DNA of 64,000 bases. Source: Reticulitermes speratus. Taxonomy: Eukaryota > Arthropoda > Insecta > Blattodea > Rhinotermitidae. The notes under the pieces were generated by a model. The model was not told where the DNA came from, ran no database searches, and saw nothing but the letters and a program-made list of their open reading frames with translations. The DNA lies in assembly GCA_021186555.1 (NCBI GenBank), contig JAJKFL010000042.1, positions 24,303,521 to 24,367,520 on the forward strand. Reading direction: 5' to 3'. The translations under genes and the position numbers were made by a program. Shown piece after piece: positions 56,891 to 64,000 of this stretch (position 1 is its first letter; the number at the start of each line of letters is the position of its first letter).

Positions 56891-57800
56891 TGAAATTAGT
56901 GTGCGCGTTAAATAATGAGGCTGCATTAATTACGAAAAAACGAATTAATTTATTTAGAAGTTTTTATTAAAACTTTCAATATAATCTCTCGCCAACTCCA
57001 CACAATGCTGAGATCGCTTATACAGGTGGTCGAAAGCGCGCTGAAAGCCCTGCGATGAAACCCCTTTCAGTTGCTCTGTAACACCGCGTTGGATGTCGCT
57101 TTTAGGGCCAGTTTCACCTTCGGGAAGAGAAAAAAAGTCTGCGGGTGCCAAATGTGGCGAGTAGGCGGGATGCTGGATTACACAGCTCGATTTGGAAGAA
57201 ACTGCTTCACATTCAACACGCAGCGAGCGGGCGTGTTGTCATGCAACAGCAACTCTCTTTCCAAAATTTGCCTGGCCGCTTCCTTACAGACTCCAAGACG
57301 TTCAGCGAGTAGCCTAGTGGTTATTCGCCTGTCCTGCATCACAATGGCGCGAGCTTTCTCCACATTTTCATTGGACCGAGACGAAGCAGGACGGCCTGAC
57401 GAGGATCATCTGCCAGCGACTCCCCGCCTTCTTCAAAACGCGCACACCACAGGAAGAATTGCGCACGACTCAGTCATCACCGTACACATTTTTCAGATCT
57501 TGGTACACTCCCGTGGCAGTTTCTCCCAATTTAAAGTAAAGTTTAATCACGGTTCATTACTCCATATCGAAAATTTTGACGCACGAAACACACACACGCT
57601 TACTTCGACGGCGATAAAACAACTGCTGACGCTACAGACACAAGCATGTACAGCGTGAAATTGAAAAGCATGTACTCGTTGACGAAAGCACACTCTAGCG
57701 CAATCTGTGCTCTAGCGGTCACAACTATATACTATTTTGCTAATCTGCTTGCAGGGCGCTCAGGAAAAAAAAAGTCTCGTTACTTAACGGGCACACTGCA
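56891..57800 (-). mobile_element. Mariner element with the catalytic centre deleted
   Basis: The inverted ends share AGTGTGC.CGTTAA.TAA.GAG (left near 56,897; right complement near 57,770-57,796), probably flanked by TA at 56,889-56,890 and 57,801-57,802. The minus frame 57,178-57,363 joins the helix-turn-helix (MQDRRITTRLLAERLGVCKE) directly to the HDNTPARC block, so the region with the first two catalytic residues is lost. The frame 56,954-57,151 holds the C-terminus (SQGFQRAFDHLYKRSQHCVE). Such short derivatives can be moved only by a full-length relative. Confidence 0.85.
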
Positions 57801-57907
57801 TAGACACCTCAGTCAATGTTTATACCTCATTCCACATCCCCAACTAATTCTTTAAGGCCATTATTAGGGCGTGAATTATACACTGGCATGCAAGTTTGTC
57901 ATCTGTA

Positions 57908-57908
57908 C

Positions 57909-57962
<54 letters not shown>

Positions 57963-57978
57963 CACACACACACACACA
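57908..57978. repeat. TA then CA dinucleotide microsatellite
   Basis: A TA run of about 48 bases is followed by a short CA run. Confidence 0.95.
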
Positions 57979-57979
57979 A

Positions 57980-60077
57980 AGCAACCTGTTTTTAAGCACA
58001 TTCTATCCTGAATGTTATTTATTGGCCATATCTTATCTACCCACAAGTTATGTAATCTTTCTGCACATTTAGAAGTAATTCAGCACTGGTTCAATAAGGC
58101 TTCCAGCCTGTAGAAAATAACACCATGTCGAAGCCAGTATCTTTTATATTAATGTAACTATAAAAAAAACTGACATTCCTTTAACAGGAAATACTTCACT
58201 AAGTTTCCATACTATAAATAAATATAATTGAAAACATACACCACTGTTTTTGAAATAACATTCAACATACCATAATATAAATATTAAAATGGGAAGGTCA
58301 TGACTTGCACAGTCTTCATAGTAATGGAACATCCACATAAAGTGTCTTTTTACTAACATTATTCAAGGACACTGTTAATATAGCAAAATGTCAGTAAACG
58401 TTTTGTCATGTTTGAAGTTACTCAGACTTCCATACATTATATTTTACATAATCTATTCGGATCCTCTTGAGAGCATAAAAAATAGCAATGGTGAATAAAC
58501 AACCATTTGGGAGACCATGAGGAAAGATATACAAAGCAGACTGGGCAATCAACTCAGACACAAGAGGGCTGTTTATCATCGATGCCAGCATAAGGGGGGG
58601 GGGGGAGCTTTGTCTAAAGAAGGCTGTTTGAAATGTCAATGGATGATGATATATTTGAGTATCTACAATTTCTACCCATGTTGCCTCTTTCTTCACATTT
58701 CGAAGTCCACACATAAAAAATTAAACACAGTTTCTTGTACATTTACAAAACAACAAAGTGGTTGACATGTCAGGATGTACTGGCACTTGTTTACAATATT
58801 ACTAATTAATTCACTGAGTATTTTGTGTTTACTGTCTCGTGTCACTAATTTCTTTTTCACAGTATGCATGGTCAGATGAAGTTACAGAAAAAATATCCCT
58901 TGCAGGGATTATCAAAGTACAGGAAAAAAATTTTGCTTCTTCATAATTTATGCACTTCAGAAATTACATATGCAGTATCAGTCCTTTCCTGCCATGACAA
59001 CAAACTACATTTTTACTAACAATAGACTGAAAGAAGCACCCAACCCAAGAAAGCTGATCAACATTAATATACGTCTTGCAGCTTTCACAGCAGCTAAATT
59101 CACTAAAATACTCTTGGCCGACAGCTGCACATGGTTCAGTACACCAATGTTTCAGAGATGGACCTGTCTCTATCATCTGAGTTCTGGCATGACTCAATAC
59201 CCAGTCTTCCCACTGGCCATGTGTGGGCTGGCCTAAGAGGATTTTATTGAACATAATAAGCTTTAGTATACATTATGTACATTAAAAGGAAAAAAATCTG
59301 GTAAATAAATGTAAAATAAGAAAAACAGCATGAATGATCCCATCTCATCAATCCCACATAACAATGTCCAAGAACAATGGATACTTCAATGTGGCCTTTA
59401 CCTCTTCAGTGACGACAGGGAGTGAACAATTATAAGAGTCTCAAATGGTTCAGTAGAAACGTAAAAAGTCTTAGCAGTTCATTGTTATTGCTCTGCTGCC
59501 AAATGGGAGCGGTTGTGGGTGAGGGGAGAAGGATACCCTGACACTAACCTCTCCCATTCTTTTTGTTCTTTGCAAAACACTACAGGTCACACAGTAGACT
59601 AATAGAAAGCAAAATATTAAAAAAATGCTTCACCAGTACTTCACTGTGTTACAGTAACACAAGTCTGCAAAATAACAACCAAATGCAGGTCATTTGTAAA
59701 GTGGGAGAACCACACAAATATCCACTATGAACTAAGGGAATTTCACACAACCAATATGGAAAATATCTGTGCTCAACAGTCAAAACTGTAGAAAAATGAT
59801 ATTTCCAGACCATGACATGTAGCAATAAAATGAAAGATCCCCCTTTAGATAGTAATCAGGATGTTTAACACAGTCCATACCTACTAGGAGAATATCACTT
59901 ACACAACCCCACTGCACAGACCCTTTGACATCAATTGTCATAACACAGGACAAGCTCAGAGAATAAAATTCAATTTCAAGATCAATCTCATCCCACTGTC
60001 AACATTCCAACATAACTCCGGCAACACAAGTATGGTTCTCTATAAGCAACTCACTACCATCCGGTAATCTCTTGGGG
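57980..60077 (-). other. Possible 3' untranslated region of the membrane-protein gene
   Basis: This lies downstream (minus strand) of the stop at 60,078-60,080. Several open frames (for example 58,418-58,714 and 58,964-59,254, minus) have no family resemblance and no splice support. A poly-G tract of 12 lies near 58,597-58,608. Confidence 0.35.
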
Positions 60078-60220
60078 TTATTTTTGTGCCCAACACTTTT
60101 CAACCATATCGGTTAGAATGAAAGCTGCAGGAATAAATAACAGAATCCAGATTCCAATCACTGAAACTGGATGTCTACACCAACCAAGATTCACATCCGT
60201 GATCCCTTCTGCTGCAAAAC
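60078..60220 (-). CDS. Last coding exon of an unidentified membrane protein
   Basis: The acceptor TTTTTCAACAG precedes 60,220. After two bases that finish a codon, 46 residues run to TAA. The text FAAEGITDVNLGWCRHPVSV is followed by a strongly hydrophobic stretch IGIWILLFIPAAFIL and a short charged end (DMVEKCWAQK). One membrane span with a short C-terminal tail is the clear reading. I do not recognise the family. No upstream exon could be identified between 60,230 and 64,000, so the gene must continue beyond the window or through exons too diverged for me to see. A retained ancient exon is possible. Confidence 0.55.
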
Positions 60221-60538
60221 CTGTTGAAAAATTATCACATATTTTTAATTATAAGTTCAATGAAACATAACAAATTACAGTTGAATTTTGTTAGTACACT
60301 CTTCATTAGGATCTCTTCATATATCTGATGTTTAATCAGTTCTAAACAACACCAGCACTTCTCAAAGTTATCAGGCTATTATGGTGGTTTACTGTAACAC
60401 ATTTCAGTATTTGAGTGGTGGAGATACTATGTTACCTGCTGTTAGTCACTTCATTCTGAAGATGAAGATTGCTAATTTCACAAAAACATTGGCAAACCAG
60501 TGACCAGAATGCAGTGTGATCACCAAAAATTGGAAATA

Positions 60539-61653
60539 CAGTTGAACTTGGTTATAACAACTCAGTTTGTGCGACACCTCGTTTATAATGTTACACATTC
60601 TGTGGTACCAGCTTATTCCCCATAAGGCACATACAACTACTTCAGATATAACGACACTGCCAATCATCCTTTCCAATATAATTTTCCAAGAAGTGGACTA
60701 TTTTGAGAATTAACCCTCTCCTCGTCCTTGAGAAAACAAGCCTTTACTCTTTCAGGTAGTTATATAAATTCCAGGCCTGGAAAATGACAAAAGTAACAGT
60801 AATTCATGATTTCAGGCTTCCGCTGCATTGTAGATGAGATCTTTGCTCTTCTGGGATGTAACGCAGTATAGATTGATAGTTAGTTACCGACGTTTCTTGG
60901 ACTGCTTGACCCTTGAAGATGGGACCAATAGGTTGTCCCAAAACGTCCATAACTAACTACCAATCTAACATCCCAGAAGAGCGAAGATCCCAACGGTAAT
61001 TCACTTTGTGCGTAAAGTCGCCCTCTACTTTTCTACTCCTGCAGTTAACAGGAGACTGGTTTGGTGATAACATGGCTACAGTGACGAACAAAAGGAAAGT
61101 TTTGAGCATTGAAGGAAAATTTAAAGTGACATGAGAAATAGAAAATGGGAAAAAGGGAAGCTGACGTGTGTCGGAAATTTGGTCTCGTACATTCTATGAT
61201 TAAAACAATTTGTAAAAACACAATCAAAATTATTAGTGTGTTTGAACAGAACAGATCGAGAATAAAGCAATTTCAAAAGCCTGAATGCAGTGATGTCGAT
61301 GAGGCATTGCTTAAGTGGTTTTAGCAACAGAGAAGTGAAAATGTACCAGAGAGTGGTCTTGTCCATATAACTTTTGTTCTTCCTAAATTTTAAATGTAAG
61401 TTAATGTATTTATTAGTGTAAGCCTGTATGGAAATGTATATAAGAGCAATTTTTATTCTTTCTAAATTTTGATTTTAATTTAATTTTAAAATAGATCATA
61501 GTGTAAACATTTAAGTAATATGCCTACAGGCCTGTACTTTGTCTTAAAATATTTTTCCTTCACTTTTATCATACATCTCGCTTAGAGAAATACTTGTTTA
61601 TAATGACACAATCTATTCAGTCCCATTCAAGATGTTAAGACCAAGTTCATCTG
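60539..61653 (+). mobile_element. Tigger-like element with a nested fold-back
   Basis: The ends CAGTTGAACTTGGTTATAAC and the complement of CAGATGAACTTGGTCTTAAC are flanked by TA (60,537-60,538; 61,654-61,655); 1,115 bp. At 61,072-61,366, across stops, is the transposase N-terminus: ATVTNKRKVLSIEGKFKV, ADVCRKFGLVHSMIKTI and DVDEALLKWF, the CENP-B-type DNA-binding domain. The catalytic domain is absent. Confidence 0.85.
60837..60992. repeat. Fold-back with hammerhead-like core (GTC type)
   Basis: The left arm (60,837-60,900, GATCTTTGCTCTTCTGGGATG through GTTAGTTACCGACG) is an inverted copy of the right arm (60,936-60,992). Between and into the right arm lie TTGAAGA, T, GGGAC/GTCCC, AAAAC, GTC. 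The left arm mirrors it as GAAACGTCGGTAACTAAC on minus. It is inserted in the Tigger element and related to 18,362-18,480. Confidence 0.75.
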
Positions 61654-61659
61654 TACATG

Positions 61660-62515
61660 TATCTACATGTCTGCTAGCATGTTAACATAATTCTTATAAC
61701 TGATATTCCAACAACTGTACCAATGAAGTTTCACTGCACACCCATTCTGCTTTCCAGCTGTTATAATAATAAAAGTGGTGTATGAATTAAAACAGCAATT
61801 ACACGATTTAGCAGTCATTCACAATTTTGGCTATTTCTAGCTCAAAACACCATCAGTCACAAAGAATCAACATTGTTCTTGATGAAGGATGGCAGATTCA
61901 AATTGTAGGTTCAAAAAATTACAACACAAATAGGAATAGGAAATGTTACTGTCCTTCACAATAGTTGCACCATGTGTGCACATAAGAAAATACACTATAA
62001 ATATATACAATACAGTAAAACAGTAACATCTTTGGCATCTTTCACTCTTTGGACTTTGTTCATCATTCTGTGAACACGGGACAACAGACAAAGTCCGAGG
62101 AGTGAATGATTCCAAATGTGACAGACCATCATCAGAATCTCAGACTGAAAAACACCTCTACATAAAAAGTTTCTTCTGGGATTCTGTTCACCATTTTCAG
62201 TCCATTTGCTCATAAGATGCTTTTCCAGTTTCAGAGACCAATGAATCAAAAATTTTAAAAATAAAAAATGTAATTTTCCAGGATATGATACTGTGAAGTA
62301 GTATAAATCATAATGGTATCATACTTCAGAAAACCATGATCTAAATCTTTACTATTGTGGAAAACCTTAAATCTAGTAGTTTTACAAATATTTCTCACCC
62401 ATATGCAAGACTATGTGATGGAACAGCAAGCAAAAGAGCATTAGCCAAATTACAGATGCATAATTTTCAAAGACAACATCCCACTGTGTTATTGTAACTC
62501 AGTCAAAGAACTATG
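61660..62515. other. No supported gene
   Basis: A minus frame at 61,867-62,115 has a hydrophobic stretch, but it has no usable splice acceptor (an in-frame TGA follows the only candidate). Confidence 0.4.
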
Positions 62516-62519
62516 TAAA

Positions 62520-63165
62520 TATTATCAAACCAATGTCTGTTTTTACAGTAGCCCGTAACATGTTTCAACCTGGAAGGTCATTATCAGGCGAAAGTGGTAC
62601 AAAATATAAAAGGAAGGCAGTGGATGCTTATTTTTTGAGAGATCTCTTTCTTACAAAACTTTGTCATGATTAATTAACTGTATAAAAATTCAAAAACATG
62701 GCTTGAAATTATATAAATTCTATGCATTTCTTATTCAAGTAATTATGTTATTTATAAAATCAGTTTCTGTTGAAAGAACATTCATTTTAAAATCTAAAAT
62801 GTGATAAAGAGTTATTAGATCATTATTAAAATCAATGTAGTCTCTTTAATATGATTTATCATTCTTAAAACATAAGGTACAGTACATTGAATTATACTGT
62901 ATTTGTTCTTTAGTTTCATTCTTATGTCATTAGCATGGTGCTTTTTCATGCAGAGTTGCACTTTACTTGCTACGTTTTCCTTGATGCAGTAATACACTGT
63001 TATTTGTTTAGTTTTGGAGAGAAGTCTAATATTCTGTTATGAAGCTTGTCATGCATATTGTATGAAGGTCAATGTTCTATGTACTATGTACCTTCATACA
63101 GTATGTACAACAAGCTTCCAGGTCAAAACATTTTGTGAACTACTGTAAAAACAGACATTGTTTTT
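62520..63165. repeat. Divergent pair of hammerhead-like repeats
   Basis: The minus copy at 62,557-62,587 reads CTGATAA, T, GACC/GGTT, GAAA, CATG, TT, followed by CTACTGTAAAAACAGACATT. The plus copy near 63,115-63,160 has CCAGGTCAAAAC and the same CTACTGTAAAAACAGACATT flank. Between them, 63,041-63,116 is a further palindrome (GAAGCTTGT ... ACAAGCTTC). Confidence 0.65.
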
Positions 63166-63169
63166 TATA

Positions 63170-64000
63170 ATAAAAAATAGTTGTATTTGAGTTTTCTTAT
63201 AATAACTGACTTACAGATGCATGTTACATACCTAGGAGATTAATGCCAAAGAGTCATGCTGCATTACAAAGGAGGGAGCAACTAACCATATCAAATGTTT
63301 TCTCTATTACATATTCAAGAAAACTCTGAACAGTTTTGCACAGTTGCTGGTAGATGCTTTAAAAATAAATACGCTGTGTTTTTAATTTTAATTTAGAGGT
63401 GCATCTCATTTGTGTGACTACCACTCATCTAAAATAAAAGTACATTTATCCATATCTCACACGTTACTTGGTGAGTTTACAAACTACAGGAAGAATCAGG
63501 TTTTTACTATTCTTTAGATTCTGTGCTAACGGTTCTAGAGAAAGTGATCAAAATGTTTCCTTTTAAGATTTGCCACACAGATAGAAATAAAATTTCCAAA
63601 TTTCAGACAGGTACACAGTATACTGTAAGTTATCTGGGCACATGATAGGATGAGGAAGCACTACAAGGACAATAAACAATGACCTTACAACTGATCATTA
63701 ACTTTACAATAAACATATTTTTTATTACTTGTTGCTCATGTTATTTTGTCCAACTTGTTGTGAACCAATTGGTTCATTCTCAGGAGTCGTCTTAGACAAC
63801 TATTAAGAGTTTTACAGTATACTGATGGTATATGATGGCTGACATTGTTCAAATGGGGGGAGGGGGAAGCTTAAAAGTAGTATGCATTAAATTATGCTGA
63901 AAGTTAGTATGTTCAGTAACAACATTTACTCGAGGAGTATAGCCTGACCCACGATCAACAAAATACAACATGACAGAACATATGCGAGTTTTTAGGCTTT
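63170..64000. other. No gene seen
   Basis: AT-rich, without exons or repeats I can support. Confidence 0.5.

Noticed and set aside
57071-57658. 195-codon plus-strand frame
   Set aside because: Lies antisense to the mariner transposase remnant; the minus strand carries the recognisable motifs.
60455-60515. CTGAAGATGAAG ... AAAAC resembling the ribozyme-like motif
   Set aside because: The hairpin is weak and GAAA is absent; probably chance or too decayed.
61867-62115. Minus-strand frame with a hydrophobic stretch as an upstream exon of the membrane-protein gene
   Set aside because: The only acceptor nearby is followed by an in-frame TGA.
1-64000. CRISPR arrays, operons, bacterial promoters
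   Set aside because: The DNA is eukaryotic (spliced genes, LINEs, SINEs); no spacer-repeat pattern was seen.

Overview
Eukaryotic, AT-rich insect DNA with small intron-split genes in a dense bed of transposon remnants. There are no bacterial features. The tRNA-derived SINEs and several LINE protein signatures look to me like those of cockroaches, termites or stick insects. That placement is from memory of such repeats, not a search, so I give only 'insect, probably polyneopteran'.

Host genes. (1) 7,966-9,680, minus: the first three coding exons of an alpha-1,3-fucosyltransferase-like Golgi enzyme; the rest of the catalytic domain is not visible in the window. (2) 23,375-39,820, plus: a four-exon ZAD-C2H2 zinc-finger gene. 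The exons join in phase to 414 codons, and its introns are full of transposons. (3) 51,211-52,551, plus: a complete three-exon LAMTOR2 (Ragulator subunit, 125 aa). (4) 60,078-60,220, minus: a convincing last coding exon of an unidentified membrane protein.

Mobile DNA. 2.8-3.3 kb holds a three-unit SINE array with one 12-bp target duplication. 4.5-6.6 kb is a decayed LINE. 9.9-15.5 kb carries several SINEs and a 43-bp minisatellite. 20.0-21.3 kb is a LINE inserted in a LINE with a 14-bp target duplication. 26.97-29.33 kb is a full-length but broken Tigger/pogo element inside intron 1 of the zinc-finger gene. 35-37.7 kb holds further DDE transposon remnants. 41.1-50.9 kb is a deep nest: one SINE appears split by two head-to-head LINE copies, which are themselves interrupted by a Tigger, a 700-bp fold-back, another LINE (with its own pogo insertion) and a hAT-like MITE. 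54-57.8 kb contains LINE, pogo and mariner remnants. 60.5-61.7 kb is another Tigger.

Most interesting signal. A motif with the layout of a hammerhead ribozyme core recurs about a dozen times: CTGANGA, a short hairpin, GAAA, a short palindrome, then TA or TC. The best copies (26,814-26,857 plus; 22,481-22,524 minus) also have perfect 6-bp flanking stem I complements. Many copies lie in divergent pairs or inside fold-back palindromes (1.7, 22.5/23.2, 23.0, 45.4/46.0, 60.9, 62.6/63.1 kb). This suggests a family of fold-back elements with ribozyme-like ends, as described for Penelope-like retroelements. One caution: all copies carry an extra T between CTGANGA and the hairpin, unlike the textbook hammerhead.
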